From the NCBI GenBank assembly GCA_947647275.1, contig CANSJQ010000004.1, forward strand, positions 60,827-124,826: 64,000 nt of DNA, written 5' to 3'. The translations under genes were made by a program, and so were the position numbers. The notes beneath the pieces were generated by a model that saw nothing but the letters and a program-made list of their open reading frames with translations, was not told the DNA's origin and did no database searches. This document shows, piece by piece, positions 9,178 to 19,514 of the stretch. Position 1 is the first letter of the stretch. Each line of letters opens with the position of its first letter. Origin of the DNA: an uncultured Clostridiaceae bacterium. Lineage in GTDB: Bacteria; Bacillota; Clostridia; TANB77; CAG-508.

Positions 9178-9648
9178 ATGTCAGGAGCTATAATGAACAA
9201 AGTGTTAGACTTATTTGGAGTTGACACAGCAGAGGAAGAATACGATGAAGAAGAATATGAAGAATTAGAAGATGATGAAGAAGAAGTTGAAGAAAATAGA
9301 AACTTTTGGAATAGACGTTCAAGCAAGGTTGTAAATATGCCACAAACAAATCAAATAAAAATGGTAATATCACAACCAACAACTTTTGAACAATCAGAAG
9401 CTATATGTAATTTACTAAAAGAGAAAAAATCTATAATAGTAAATTTAGAATATGTAAATAAGGATATTGCAAGACGTATTGTAGATGTTGTAAGTGGAGC
9501 AGTACAAGCTTTAGATGGACATATACAAAAAGTTTCAAACTCAATATTTTTAATTGCACCATATAACTATGATATTACAAATGAAATGGCAAGAGAAGAG
9601 ATAAAAAATAAATTATCTGTTTCATGGCTAAAAAATTCACAATTATAA
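9178..9648 (+). CDS. sepF: Cell division protein SepF
   Basis: Membrane-tethered FtsZ partner that assists Z-ring assembly. It has 156 residues: an N-terminal amphipathic start (MSGAIMNKVLDLFG), an acidic linker of mostly Glu/Asp at ~18-40, and the SepF core from ~57 (KMVISQPTTFEQSEAICNLL, VNLEYVNKDIARRIVDVVSG, and the FLIAPYNYDI end). TAGGAGG precedes the ATG. The gene is followed 26 bp later by divIVA, the usual sepF-divIVA order. Confidence 0.95.
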   Translation: MSGAIMNKVLDLFGVDTAEEEYDEEEYEELEDDEEEVEENRNFWNRRSSKVVNMPQTNQIKMVISQPTTFEQSEAICNLLKEKKSIIVNLEYVNKDIARRIVDVVSGAVQALDGHIQKVSNSIFLIAPYNYDITNEMAREEIKNKLSVSWLKNSQL

Positions 9649-9673
9649 TATCTAGTAGTTTGGAGGAGTAAAA

Positions 9674-10129
9674 ATGATAACACCATTAGAAATTGAAAAT
9701 AAAAAATTTGCTAAACAAATGATGAATGGATATAGTGTAGAAGAAGTAGATGAATTTTTAGATGACTTAACATTAGATTATGAAAAATCATTTAAAGAAA
9801 ATGCAGAATTAAAATCAAAAGTAGAAGATTTAGAAGCTAGTTTAGCACACTACAAAACAATAGAAGGAACTCTTCAAAGTACACTAGTAATGGCACAAAA
9901 TACAGCAGAAGAAGTAAAAGAAGTTGCTAGACAACAAGCAGAACAAATAATTAAAGAAGCAGAAGGTAATGCAAAAAAATCAGTTGAAGATTTAGGACAA
10001 GAAATTCTTATGAAGAAAAAAGAATTAGAAGATTTAAAGAAACAATTTGATGTATATAAAGCAAAAATGGAAGCATTACTAATTTCACAACTAGAATTAT
10101 TAAAAGATGTGAATAATGAAGATATATAA
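9674..10129 (+). CDS. divIVA: DivIVA-domain protein
   Basis: Coiled-coil scaffold that senses membrane curvature at poles and septa. It has 151 residues. The N-terminal lipid-binding motif (TPLEIENKKFAKQMMNGYSVEEVDEFLD) is intact and followed by near-continuous coiled coil to residue ~145. GGAGG lies 6 nt before the ATG. Co-transcription with sepF is inferred from spacing and the shared terminator. Confidence 0.93.
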   Translation: MITPLEIENKKFAKQMMNGYSVEEVDEFLDDLTLDYEKSFKENAELKSKVEDLEASLAHYKTIEGTLQSTLVMAQNTAEEVKEVARQQAEQIIKEAEGNAKKSVEDLGQEILMKKKELEDLKKQFDVYKAKMEALLISQLELLKDVNNEDI

Positions 10130-10134
10130 AAAAT

Positions 10135-10160
10135 AAGGCACTTTTTAAAGTGCCTTTATT
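10135..10160 (+). terminator. Intrinsic terminator after divIVA
   Basis: AAGGCACTTT pairs perfectly with AAAGTGCCTT, followed by TATT. Confidence 0.8.
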
Positions 10161-10182
10161 CAATAATAGAAAGGAAAATAAT

Positions 10183-11853
10183 ATGCAAAAACATCTAAAA
10201 TCAAATAATGGTATAACTCTAATTACTTTAGTAATTACAATAGTAGTAATGCTAATATTATCATTTACAATAAGTATAAATGCAAATGATTATATTGAAA
10301 GAACAAAAAAAACAAATTTAGATACAGATTTGCAAAGACTTCAAGAAAAAATAGAAATTTATTATTCAAAAAATAAAGAAATTCCTATATTAAATAAATA
10401 TACAAATGTAGGAATGTTAGAAAAAAAAGAAAATGATAATGAAAATTATTATGTTATTGACTTAGATAAATTAGAAGGAATAGAACTAAATTATGGAAAA
10501 GATTTTGAAAAAGCAAAACAAGTAGAAGGAGAAATATCAGATTTATTAGATATTTATATTATAAATGAAGAATCACATGTCATATATTATCCTAAAGGTG
10601 TAAAATTTGATAAAAAAATATATTATACATTAGTAGGAGACCAAAGCAAAATAAGTAATGAATTTCAGATATCTGAAATAGAATTATCAGGAGAAAATAG
10701 TATAGAAATAGGAGAAACTACAAAACTAGATTTTAAATTAATACCAAGCTTTGTAGAAACTAATGGAGTAAATTGGAGTTCACAAAACCAAGAAATAGCA
10801 ACAGTAGATGAAAATGGAACTGTTACAGGTGTAAGCTATGGAATAACAAACATAGTAGCAACTTTAAAAGAAAATGAACAAATAACAAAATCATTTGAAA
10901 TAAAAGTAACATATCCAACTGTACAAATTAGTATTATAGCAGATAAAAATAGTACAATAAATGGTGGAGAACCTAACTACTCAAACCCTATAATACCAAA
11001 AGGATTTAGAGCGGTAGATAGAACTTCAGGAGATGATACAATTCTAGAGACTGCAAAATGGGGAACAAAAGAAGGATATAAAAGTGGTTTAGTTATAGAA
11101 GATGAAAAAGCAAATCAATATGTATGGGTTCCAGTAGATGGTGAAATAGTGACATTAAGTAGATATATATTTAATGAAGATGGAACAGAAAACAAGGTAA
11201 GTGCAGATACAAAATATAATAGTTATGTGGAACAAGATATGGTAGGAGCAGTATATTCGTTGCCATATGGAAATAAAATAGCAAAAGATATTAACCGATT
11301 TATAGAAAGTGTAGAGCAAAATGGCGGATATTATATAGCAAGATATGAGGCAAGTTATGGAGAAAATGGAAAAGTAAAGTCTGTTAAAACAACTAAACTT
11401 GCAAGTTTAGTAACAGGTAATTCACCATCAGAAGAAGGGGTAATTTGGAATAATATAAAGCAAACAGAGGCAACTACTTTATGCCAAAATACATATTCTG
11501 AAGAATATGGAGTAGAAAGTGATTTAGTAAATAGTTTAGCTTGGGATACAACACTTGTATTTATTCAAAAATATTCAGAAAGTCCAAATTATAGTGTAGG
11601 TAAACTAGGAAATATAGGAACAAAAGAAGCAAAACTAACAGGAGAAACTCAAGATGTCAAGTGTAATATATATGATTTATCAGGAAACTACTCAGAATGG
11701 ACAACAGAGACCTCAATAGAAACAGGAAAGCCATGTACAGCAAGAGGAGGAAATTACGAAAATGAAGAAAATGTTGCAAGTTCATATTTGGCAAAAGGAG
11801 CAGAAGAAGTATCAGAACTAATAGCATTTAGAAGCATATTGTATATAAAATAA
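10183..11853 (+). CDS. Pilin-like surface protein with Ig-like and FGE/SUMF1-like C-terminal domains
   Basis: A 556-residue exported protein. Residues ~8-35 are a prepilin-type signal (NGITLITLVITIVVMLIL), with a Gly before the cleavage point and a hydrophobic helix. Around 165-245 there is a BIG2-type Ig-like repeat (VNWSSQNQEIATVDENGTVTGV). From ~330 to the end the sequence resembles formylglycine-generating-enzyme/C-type-lectin-like folds (YYIARYEASYG, YDLSGNYSEWT, ARGGNY). Likely a pseudopilin or surface adhesin. I use the ATG at 10183 because AAAGGAAA precedes it and the prepilin helix then starts close to the N-terminus. Two more pilin-like genes occur at 35.5 and 39.6 kb. Confidence 0.8.
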   Translation: MQKHLKSNNGITLITLVITIVVMLILSFTISINANDYIERTKKTNLDTDLQRLQEKIEIYYSKNKEIPILNKYTNVGMLEKKENDNENYYVIDLDKLEGIELNYGKDFEKAKQVEGEISDLLDIYIINEESHVIYYPKGVKFDKKIYYTLVGDQSKISNEFQISEIELSGENSIEIGETTKLDFKLIPSFVETNGVNWSSQNQEIATVDENGTVTGVSYGITNIVATLKENEQITKSFEIKVTYPTVQISIIADKNSTINGGEPNYSNPIIPKGFRAVDRTSGDDTILETAKWGTKEGYKSGLVIEDEKANQYVWVPVDGEIVTLSRYIFNEDGTENKVSADTKYNSYVEQDMVGAVYSLPYGNKIAKDINRFIESVEQNGGYYIARYEASYGENGKVKSVKTTKLASLVTGNSPSEEGVIWNNIKQTEATTLCQNTYSEEYGVESDLVNSLAWDTTLVFIQKYSESPNYSVGKLGNIGTKEAKLTGETQDVKCNIYDLSGNYSEWTTETSIETGKPCTARGGNYENEENVASSYLAKGAEEVSELIAFRSILYIK

Positions 11854-11855
11854 AA

Positions 11856-11912
11856 TTTTGTGTCCATTGGGGACGTTTCCCTTTGGGTAATCTGTCCCCA
11901 ATGGACACAAAA
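11856..11912. repeat. GGGAC-type palindromic repeat (family A)
   Basis: Near-perfect hairpin: TTTTGTGTCCATTGGGGAC pairs with GTCCCCAATGGACACAAAA around a TTTCCCTTTGGG centre. It probably also terminates the pilin transcript. The same unit recurs near 13180, 21331, 23043 and, inverted, 29267. Confidence 0.85.
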
Positions 11913-11985
11913 ATAATTTTTTTTTATTTTAAATTAGACTTGCATATATTAATAAAGTATGTTAATATAATTAAGTATTAGTAAT

Positions 11986-12060
11986 AGGGGTATAGTGTTA
12001 ATGGTAGCACATCGGTCTCCAAAACCGCCTGTGTGGGTTCGAATCCTACTACCCCTGCCA
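11986..12060 (+). tRNA. tRNA-Trp (anticodon CCA)
   Basis: 75 nt with encoded CCA. The 7-bp acceptor stem pairs AGGGGTA with TACCCCT, the anticodon loop is CTCCAAA, and the T-loop is TTCGAATC. It reads UGG only, in line with TGA being used as a stop in this window. Confidence 0.97.
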
Positions 12061-12072
12061 TAAAAATAAGGG

Positions 12073-12104
12073 GCTAGAAAATGTATGTTTTCTAGCTTTA
12101 TTAA
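12073..12104 (+). terminator. Intrinsic terminator after tRNA-Trp
   Basis: GCTAGAAAA and TTTTCTAGC form a 9-bp stem followed by TTTATT. Confidence 0.75.
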
Positions 12105-12136
12105 TATAAAAATGTAATATATGGTAGGTATAAAAA

Positions 12137-12550
12137 ATGGAAAAAGTAAAAGAACTAATAAAAAAAGTATGTACAAAAGAAGTAATATTTTATGCAATAT
12201 TTGGGTTATTGACGACAATTGTAAATATAGGAACATTTGCTTTAATGACGAAAATTTTAAAATGGAATGAAAACATATCAAATGTTATAGCAATAATACT
12301 AGCAGTATTATTTGCTTATATAACAAATAAAGATTTAGTTTTTCATTCACAGGCAAAAAAAATAAAGGAAAAAACAAAAGAATTTATAAAGTTTATAGCT
12401 GGTAGAGCATTTACTATGGTTGTTGAATTTGTAGGTTGTTATTTAATGTTTAAATTACCAATACCAGAAATTATAAGTAAATGTATAATAACAGTATTGG
12501 TTATTGTATTAAATTTCTTTATAAGTAAATTTTTTGCATTTAAGAAATAA
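12137..12550 (+). CDS. GtrA-family membrane protein
   Basis: A 137-residue integral membrane protein with four predicted hydrophobic helices. FYAIFGLLTTIVNIGTFAL and an ITNKDLVF segment match the GtrA family, thought to move lipid-linked sugars (undecaprenyl-phosphate-glucose type) across the membrane for surface glycosylation. It lies 32 bp upstream of a peptidoglycan peptidase gene, so a cell-envelope role fits. No CGG codon in frame. Confidence 0.88.
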   Translation: MEKVKELIKKVCTKEVIFYAIFGLLTTIVNIGTFALMTKILKWNENISNVIAIILAVLFAYITNKDLVFHSQAKKIKEKTKEFIKFIAGRAFTMVVEFVGCYLMFKLPIPEIISKCIITVLVIVLNFFISKFFAFKK

Positions 12551-12582
12551 ATATAGGGGCTTATCATTAAGGAGGAATCTTT

Positions 12583-13182
12583 ATGTGTAGCTCTTTTTTT
12601 AAGCCGTTTTATTATATAATTTTTAGTTTAATTATTATGATTTTAATAATTTCATGTTTTTTTACGCCTACTATATCAGGAGAAATTATATTAAATTATG
12701 ATTTGAATTCAATAGAAAATATACAAATAAGTAGTTTACGGTTTTGTATGGCCTAGTCCAGGATATACAAAGATAAATTCATATTTTGGAAAACGAACAT
12801 CTCCTACAGTAGGTGCATCTTCATATCATAAAGGAATAGATATAGGAGCACCAGAAGGAAGTAAGTTAATAGCAGTAGTAAGTGGTACAATAACGTATCT
12901 AGGTTTTCTAGGAGGAGGTGGATACACAATAACACTATCCAAAGATAACATGAAAATAACTTATTGTCATGTATCACCAAATTATATAGTAAATATAGGA
13001 CAAGAAGTTCTACAAGGCCAAGTAATACGGCTATGTAGGCCCAAAAAATGTATATGGAGTAGTGCGGAAACCAATATAAAGATAGTAATGGAAATCCAAC
13101 AAATGGAGCAACCACAGGAGCACACCTACATTTAGGAATACGAATAGATGGTGAGTATGTGAATCCATTAAATTATTATTAG
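12583..13182 (+). CDS. M23-family (LytM-like) peptidoglycan endopeptidase; needs three CGG +1 frameshifts
   Basis: Membrane-anchored peptidase: hydrophobic helix at ~10-32, then an M23 domain. The reading frame changes three times, each at an in-frame CGG with C skipped: 12739-12741 (codon 53, gives GFVWPSPGYTKI), 13028-13030 (gives GYVGPKNVYG) and 13065-13067 (gives GNQYKDSNGNP). With all three the frame is open for 198 residues and contains both zinc-binding motifs, HKGID (H82, D86) and HLHLG (H180, H182). Each alternative frame stops early, so no other reading yields an M23 enzyme. The ATG follows AAGGAGG. The stop codon touches a family A palindrome. Confidence 0.9.
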
Positions 13183-13232
13183 TGTCCATTGGGGACGTTT
13201 CCCTTTGGGTAATCTGTCCCTTTTGAGACAAT
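13180..13232. repeat. GGGAC-type palindromic repeat (family A)
   Basis: Starts within the M23 stop codon: GTGTCCATTGGGGACGTTT followed by CCCTTTGGGTAATCTGTCCC. Same unit as at 11856, but its right arm diverges. Confidence 0.8.
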
Positions 13233-13294
13233 TGTTATTTTATAAAATATTATAAAAGTATCAAAATAAAATTATGAATATTATATAAAAATTA

Positions 13295-13323
13295 TTGAAT
13301 ATAAAAAGAAAATAATATACAAT
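13295..13323 (+). promoter_or_regulatory. Probable promoter for the transketolase operon
   Basis: TTGAAT, a 17-bp spacer and TACAAT. The leader to the predicted start is ~130 nt; no riboswitch is recognised in it. Confidence 0.5.
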
Positions 13324-13461
13324 ATAAATAAAAAACAAGAATGCACTTTTCTAAGTGAAAAAGCCACATAAGAAAATTGTATTCTTCCATACCATATTTT
13401 TAGGAAATTTACCACTAACATGTGCAACTTTCTTAAGAATATAGAAAAGGAGAAAAGTATT

Positions 13462-14292
13462 TTGAAAATTACAGATGTAAAAGAGTTAGAAAGAATTTCT
13501 AATGAAGTAAGAAAAAGCATAATAAAACAAGTATATATTGCAAAATCAGGCCATCCAGGGGGCTCACTTTCATGTGCAGATATATTAACTGTTTTATATT
13601 TTAACCAAATGAATATTGACGAAAAAAATCCAAACTCACCATTAAGAGATAGATTTATTTTATCAAAAGGTCATTGTTCACCTGCATTATATGCAGTACT
13701 TTCAGAAAGAGGATATTTTGAAAAAGAAAAATTAAAAGAATTTAGAAGTGTAAGAGGAAATTTGCAAGGGCATCCAGATATGAACAAAGTACTAGGAGTA
13801 GACATGACAACAGGCTCATTAGGTCAAGGTCTATCTACTGCTAATGGAATGGCCTTAACTTCAAAACTAAATCATGATGGATTTAGAGTATATTGTCTTT
13901 TAGGAGATGGGGAAATAGAGGAAGGCCAAGTTTGGGAAGCAGCAATGACATCATACAAATACAAATTAGATAACTTATGTGTAATAGTAGATAACAATAA
14001 TTTACAAATAGATGGAAACATAGAAAATGTAAAAGGATTAGATAACATAGAAGGAAAATTTAAGGCCTTTGGTTTTAATACTATAGTAATAGATGGAAAT
14101 AACATAGAACAAATAATAAATGCCTTCAATACAGCTAAACTAACAAAAGGAAAACCAACAGCAATAATAGCAAAAACAACAAAAGGAAAAGGCGTATCAT
14201 TTATGGAAAATGAGGCAGGTTGGCATGGAAAAGCACCTAGTGAAGAAGAATATAATGAGGCGATTGAAGAATTGAAAGAGGTGAAAAAATAA
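13462..14292 (+). CDS. Transketolase, N-terminal (TPP-binding) subunit
   Basis: First half of a split transketolase that moves two-carbon units between sugar phosphates in the pentose-phosphate pathway. It has 276 residues. HPGGSLSCADILTVLYF, RFILSKGHCSPALYAVL and LGDGEIEEGQVWEAA (the GDG...N thiamine-diphosphate motif) are intact. I use TTG at 13462 because AGGAG lies 9 nt upstream; the in-frame ATG at 13420 lacks a ribosome binding site. Its stop overlaps the ATG of the second subunit by one base (TAATG). Confidence 0.93.
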   Translation: MKITDVKELERISNEVRKSIIKQVYIAKSGHPGGSLSCADILTVLYFNQMNIDEKNPNSPLRDRFILSKGHCSPALYAVLSERGYFEKEKLKEFRSVRGNLQGHPDMNKVLGVDMTTGSLGQGLSTANGMALTSKLNHDGFRVYCLLGDGEIEEGQVWEAAMTSYKYKLDNLCVIVDNNNLQIDGNIENVKGLDNIEGKFKAFGFNTIVIDGNNIEQIINAFNTAKLTKGKPTAIIAKTTKGKGVSFMENEAGWHGKAPSEEEYNEAIEELKEVKK

Positions 14293-15225
14293 TGAACGAA
14301 ACCATAAAAATACCAACTCGCCAAAGTTATGGTGAAGCTCTAGCAAAACTAGGGAAAGAAAATAAAAATATAGTAGTATTAGATGCAGATCTTTCAACTG
14401 CGACAAAAACAAGTATATTTGCAAAAGAGAATCCAGAAAGATTTTTTGAAATGGGAATATCAGAGCAAGATATGATAAGTACAGCAGCAGGATTTGCTAC
14501 TTGTCGGGAAAATTCCATATGCAAGCACATTTGCAGTATTTGCAGCAGGAAGAGCATATGACCAGATACGAAATAGCATATGTTATCCAAACTTAAATGT
14601 AAAAATATGTGCTACACACGCAGGAATAACAGTAGGAGAAGATGGAGCAACACACCAAATGTTAGAAGACATTTCGATGATGAGAACACTTCCAAACATG
14701 ACAGTTATTGTGGCTTCAGATGATGTACAAACAAAATGGGCAGTAGAAGAAATATCAAAAATAAAAGGACCAGTATACTTGAGATTATCAAGAATGGCAA
14801 CACCTATTATATATAACGAAGCACAGAAATTTGAAATAGGAAAAGCAGTTCAAATAGGAGAAGGAACAGATGCTAGCATAATAGCTACAGGAGATGTAGT
14901 ATGTGAAGCTATAAAAGCAAAAGAAGAACTAGAAAAACAAGGAATAAATGTGCGCGTAATAGATGTTCATACAATAAAACCAATAGATAAAGAAATGATA
15001 GTAAAATGTGCAAAAGAGACGAAAAAAATAATAACAATAGAAGACCATAGTATTATTGGAGGATTAGGCTCAGCAGTATGTGAAGTATTAGCAGAAGAAT
15101 ATCCATGCAAAGTAACAAGAATGGGGATAAACGACCAATTTGGAAAATCAGGAAAAGCAGAAGAACTGTTAAAATATTTTAAATTAACAAGTGAAGACAT
15201 AATTGTAAAGATAAAAGAAAATTAA
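14292..15225 (+). CDS. Transketolase, C-terminal subunit; needs one CGG +1 frameshift
   Basis: Second half of the split transketolase (pyrimidine-binding and C-terminal domains). Codons 1-71 run through ERFFEMGISEQDMISTAAGFATC. CGG at 14505-14507 follows; skipping C gives GKIPYASTFAVFAAGRAYDQIR, the canonical continuation, and an open frame to 15225. The total is 310 residues, the usual size. Zero-frame reading stops after 17 more codons. This is the only site where the resumed glycine codon is GGG. Confidence 0.94.
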
Positions 15226-15239
15226 ATGTTGCAAATAAC

Positions 15240-15272
15240 AAAAAGAGTAATGCGAAAAATTACTCTTTTTTA
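15240..15272 (+). terminator. Intrinsic terminator after the transketolase operon
   Basis: AAAAAGAGTAAT pairs with ATTACTCTTTTT around a GCGAAAA loop. Confidence 0.85.
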
Positions 15273-15306
15273 ATGTGAAAAATAATCATAAATTTGCCTA
15301 TTTTCC

Positions 15307-15335
15307 TTGCAAATAAAACACACTAATGATAGAAT
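15307..15335 (+). promoter_or_regulatory. Promoter for ftsK/spoIIIE
   Basis: TTGCAA, a 17-bp spacer and TAGAAT, 50 bp upstream of the start. Confidence 0.55.
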
Positions 15336-15384
15336 TAACCTATAAAAATGGGATTGTTATAAAAACGAAAGGAAGCTCAAAAAA

Positions 15385-17848
15385 ATGGCCAAAAGAGGTA
15401 GAAAAAAACAAAAAAAAGTAAGTGTAGATGTAGCAGTAGTATCAATGATAATAATAAGTATTCTACTTGCAGTATTAATATATATGAAATCAGGTTTTAT
15501 AGGGGAGCACCTAAGTCCAGCCTTAGGTGGAATAATGGGAATAATAAAATACATAGTGCCAATTGGAATATTTGCAATAGCAATATATGTTGCTACACAT
15601 AAGGAAAGGCAATATCTATCAACAAAATTATTACAATACACAATATTTTTAGCATGTATTGCAATAATGCTTAGTGTATTCCAAATATCAGCAGGGCATA
15701 TTAACATTTCTAAAGATATAACAAAAATAATAGAACAAGCCTATTATTTAGGAGAAAGGGATATAGGAGGAGGAGTAATTCGGAACAGCACTTGCAGTAC
15801 CACTAATTAACCTAATAGGTTCACTAGGAACTGTAATATTAACAATTGGTGTAGCAGTAGTAGTAGTAATATTTATGTTTGCAATAAAGCCATCAGAGTT
15901 AATAGCAAATGCAGTAGATAATCTAGAAGAAAGAAGAGAAGAAAAGAAAAGAGATAGGAAAAAAGAAAGAAAAGAAGCAAAGTTAAATAATGTAGCACAA
16001 GTAGAAACAAGAAAAGAAACAGCAAGAGAAAGAAGAATTCGCGAAAGAGAAGAAGCAAAAAGAAAAGCTATGGAAATTGATGAAAATCAATTAACAATAA
16101 ACTTAAATGGTTTAGAAGATAATAAAAAAATAAAAAAATATAATCATGATAAAGATGACCTAATACCTCTAGGTTTAGAAAATGAACCTTTTAAACCAAA
16201 TGTTATTGAAAACAACTTATTTAAACAAGAAGTAGAAACAAAAGAAGAAAAAGTAAAAGAAGTGTTAAACTTAGAACACACAAAAATAGTAGAAGAAGAT
16301 AACTACGAATTTCCACCAATTGAACTTTTAAGCCAAGGAGAAACAAAAGGAATAAAGGGTGGAAAAAAAGCAGTAACAGACACAGCAACAAGACTTCAAA
16401 AAACTCTATATAGTTTTGGAGTATCAGCTAAGGTAGAAAATGTGTCAGTAGGACCAGCAATAACAAGATATGAATTAAAACCAGCAGAAGGTGTACGTGT
16501 TAGTAAAATAGCAAACTTAGCAGATGATATAGCTCTAAACCTAGCAGCAGAAAGCATAAGAATAGAAGCACCAATACCAGGGAAACAAGCAGTAGGAATA
16601 GAAATACCAAATAAAGAAAATGAAGTGGTTCACTTTAGAGATATAGTAGATACTGAAAAATTTGCATCACATAAATCAAAATTAGCATTTGCATTAGGAA
16701 AAGACGTTGCAGGAGAAGAAATAATAACAGATATAGCAAAAATGCCACATGTAATGATAGCAGGAGCAACAGGCTCAGGAAAGTCAGTATGTATAAACAC
16801 ATTAATATCAAGTATAATATATAAAGCAAAGCCAAGTGAAGTAAAACTAGTAATGGTAGACCCAAAAATAGTAGAACTATCAGTATATAATGGTATACCA
16901 CACCTACTAATACCAGTAGTAACAGACCCAAGAAAAGCAGCAGGGGCATTAGCATGGGCAGTACAGGAAATGGAAAATAGGTATGCCACATTTGCAGCCA
17001 AAGGTGTAAGAGACCTAAAAGGATATAATGAAGCAGTAAAAAAAGAAAGTGAAATAGGAACACTTCCACACATAGTAATAATAATAGATGAGCTTGCAGA
17101 CTTAATGATGGTAGCAAAAAACGATGTAGAAGATGCAATATGTAGACTAGCACAAAAAGCAAGAGCTGCAGGAATGCACTTAGTAATAGCAACACAAAGA
17201 CCATCAGTAGATGTAATAACAGGTCTAATTAAAGCAAACATACCATCAAGAATAGCATTTGCAGTATCATCACAAGTAGACTCAAGAACAATACTAGATA
17301 TGGTAGGAGCAGAAAAACTACTAGGAAAAGGAGACATGCTATTCTACCCAGCAGGAGCACCAAAACCAGTAAGAATACAAGGAGCCTTCGTATCAGATAG
17401 CGAAGTAGAAAAAATAGTAGACTTCGTAAAAACAGAAGGTGAACCAAAATATAATGAAGATATAATAGAAAGCATAGAAAACGCAAATAAATCAGATAGA
17501 GAAATGGTAGAAGAAGCTTCCGAAGATGACACCGACCCATTCCTAATGGACGCAATAGAAGTGGTAGTAGAAACAGGACAAGCCTCAACATCATTTATTC
17601 AAAGAAGATTCAAAGTAGGCTATGCAAGAGCAGGAAGAATAATAGACCAAATGGAAGAAAGAGGAATAATATCAGGTTACCAAGGAAGTAAACCACGCGA
17701 AGTGCTAATGAGCAAAGAAAGATGGCAAGAACTAAAAATGGGAACAACACAAGTAAGCACCCCAGCTGAACCAGTCTCAGAAGTAGCAAAAGCAATGGAC
17801 ACAATAAAGAAAATAGGAGCACTAAATTCAAACCAAGAAGAATACTAA
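15385..17848 (+). CDS. ftsK: FtsK/SpoIIIE DNA translocase; needs one CGG +1 frameshift
   Basis: Hexameric septal motor that pumps chromosomal DNA at division and into the forespore. The N-terminus has four hydrophobic segments, then a charged linker, then the motor. CGG at 15781-15783 is codon 133; skipping C gives GTALAVPLINLIGSLGTVIL, the fourth membrane segment, and an open frame to 17848, 820 residues in total. Walker A GATGSGKS lies near residue 460 and Walker B IIIDELADLMM near 568. The C-terminal winged-helix gamma domain (TSFIQRRFKVGYARAGRIID) is present. Without the shift only three membrane segments would be made and the motor lost. Confidence 0.95.
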
Positions 17849-17880
17849 ATTTCTAATACACAAAAGAAAGGTAAGAAAAA

Positions 17881-19509
17881 ATGCCAAAAGATATTTTTTC
17901 AAAAATAATAAAAGACTATAATAACGAATTAGAAATAATACTAGAAAAGAAGGCTTTTTCAAGTGATGTAAAAAACCTTCTTTTAAGCATGCTATATAAA
18001 ATTGAAAATGCTTATGAAGACTACAAAAAAGTAAAGGTAAATGTATGTGAAAAAAAACAATTTGTAGAAGAAATATTAGAAACAATAAAAGAAAAATGTG
18101 GCGAAATAGAAATAATAAAACCACTTTCAGAAGAGGGAAAAAATCTATATGAAAACAATATAAATTGTATAGTAGACAAAGAAAATAAAAAAATAAAAAC
18201 TTTTCAAAACGAAAAAAGTATATTAGATGCAATTCTGCAAATGAGGCAACAAGACATACAACTAAATGAAAAATACGAACTAATAGAAAAGCCAATAAAA
18301 GAACTACTAAAAATAGGAAACAATATGAACTCATTAGAAGTAATAAGAGACTTCAATGGATGGTCATGGGATATAACAACAATTGAAATGAAAAATATAA
18401 TATATAATAAAGTATATCAATTATTAATAATATTAGTAGGAAGCAAAATAATAGACACTTGGGTAAACAACAGAAAAAGTGAAGAAACAGAAGAAATTCC
18501 TAGTAATGTAATACTTAGTAGTAAATATAACGAAAACTATGGAATAACCAAAAAAGAAATGCAAGAACAAAAAGACTATGTAGAAGAAATAGTAACAAGA
18601 TTTTATAAATTATATGGAAAAGAAAAAACAAAAAAATTCTTTGAAAGTTTAATACAAATAATCATACTAGAAAATTCAAAAAGTGATAAAGAATATAAAG
18701 AAAAAATAAGTAAAGAAATAGCAAAAATAAATGAAGAATTACAAAAAATGAAAAACAACAAAACATTTTTAGAAGAATTATCACTTCAAAAGAAAAAAAT
18801 AACTAAACAAATAAAAGATATAGATACAATATTAAACGATGAAAAAGCATTAAAAGAACAATATGAAAACACAAACAAAAAGCTTCCAAATAAAGAAAAA
18901 ATATTTAGTGTAAGTCATTTCAAATTAATGTATGAAAAGCAAAGAGAAAAACTATTAAAAGAAATAAAAAACATAAATACAAAAATGGAACCCGAGCAAT
19001 TTATAGAAATAAAAAGAACCATGCAAGAAAAGTTAGAATTCTATGAACATATACAAATAGAAGAAATGAGTAATAAAAACACAGTAAGACTACTAAAAGA
19101 ATTAGAAGAAATATTTTTAGAATGCATATTAGAAAAGATAGAAAAAGCAAATGAAAAAAGTCAAATAGAAAAAATAATATACGAATTAAGATACTACAAA
19201 CTAATACCACCAATAGTAACAAAAGAAACTGGGGAAATAGAAAGAAAACTAATAAAAAAAGTATGTGAACAAAAAATACTAACAAAATTTAGTGAAGATG
19301 AAGAAACAAATTATCAAATATTAAAACAGATATTTACAAGCAAAATAATAGACTTAAGTGAAACCGTATACACACTGAAATATACAAAAGGAATACTAAC
19401 CCTAAACATATATGACGGAAACACGCACGATGAAACAAAGCAAATCCAAATAACCGAGAAAACCGAACTAAGCGTAAAACTAAACAAAAAAATAAAAATA
19501 TGGCAATAA
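17881..19509 (+). CDS. Uncharacterised Lys/Glu-rich, partly coiled-coil protein
   Basis: A 542-residue soluble protein starting at an ATG behind GAAAGGTAAG, 32 bp after ftsK and probably co-transcribed with it. Very rich in Lys, Glu and Ile, with long helical, probably coiled-coil stretches around residues 240-420. No catalytic motif, membrane segment or known domain is recognised. The C-terminal ~60 residues look beta-rich (LKYTKGILTLNIYDG). Function unknown; its position behind spoIIIE/ftsK hints at a division or sporulation link only. Confidence 0.75.
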   Translation: MPKDIFSKIIKDYNNELEIILEKKAFSSDVKNLLLSMLYKIENAYEDYKKVKVNVCEKKQFVEEILETIKEKCGEIEIIKPLSEEGKNLYENNINCIVDKENKKIKTFQNEKSILDAILQMRQQDIQLNEKYELIEKPIKELLKIGNNMNSLEVIRDFNGWSWDITTIEMKNIIYNKVYQLLIILVGSKIIDTWVNNRKSEETEEIPSNVILSSKYNENYGITKKEMQEQKDYVEEIVTRFYKLYGKEKTKKFFESLIQIIILENSKSDKEYKEKISKEIAKINEELQKMKNNKTFLEELSLQKKKITKQIKDIDTILNDEKALKEQYENTNKKLPNKEKIFSVSHFKLMYEKQREKLLKEIKNINTKMEPEQFIEIKRTMQEKLEFYEHIQIEEMSNKNTVRLLKELEEIFLECILEKIEKANEKSQIEKIIYELRYYKLIPPIVTKETGEIERKLIKKVCEQKILTKFSEDEETNYQILKQIFTSKIIDLSETVYTLKYTKGILTLNIYDGNTHDETKQIQITEKTELSVKLNKKIKIWQ

Positions 19510-19514
19510 ATCAG

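Noticed and set aside
13330..13461. Possible riboswitch or T-box in the transketolase leader.
   Set aside because: I could not find conserved core motifs of any known class.
16630..17337. Long minus-strand open frame (235 codons) opposite ftsK.
   Set aside because: It is the antisense of a conserved motor domain, with no ribosome binding site and low-complexity Ser/Ile composition.
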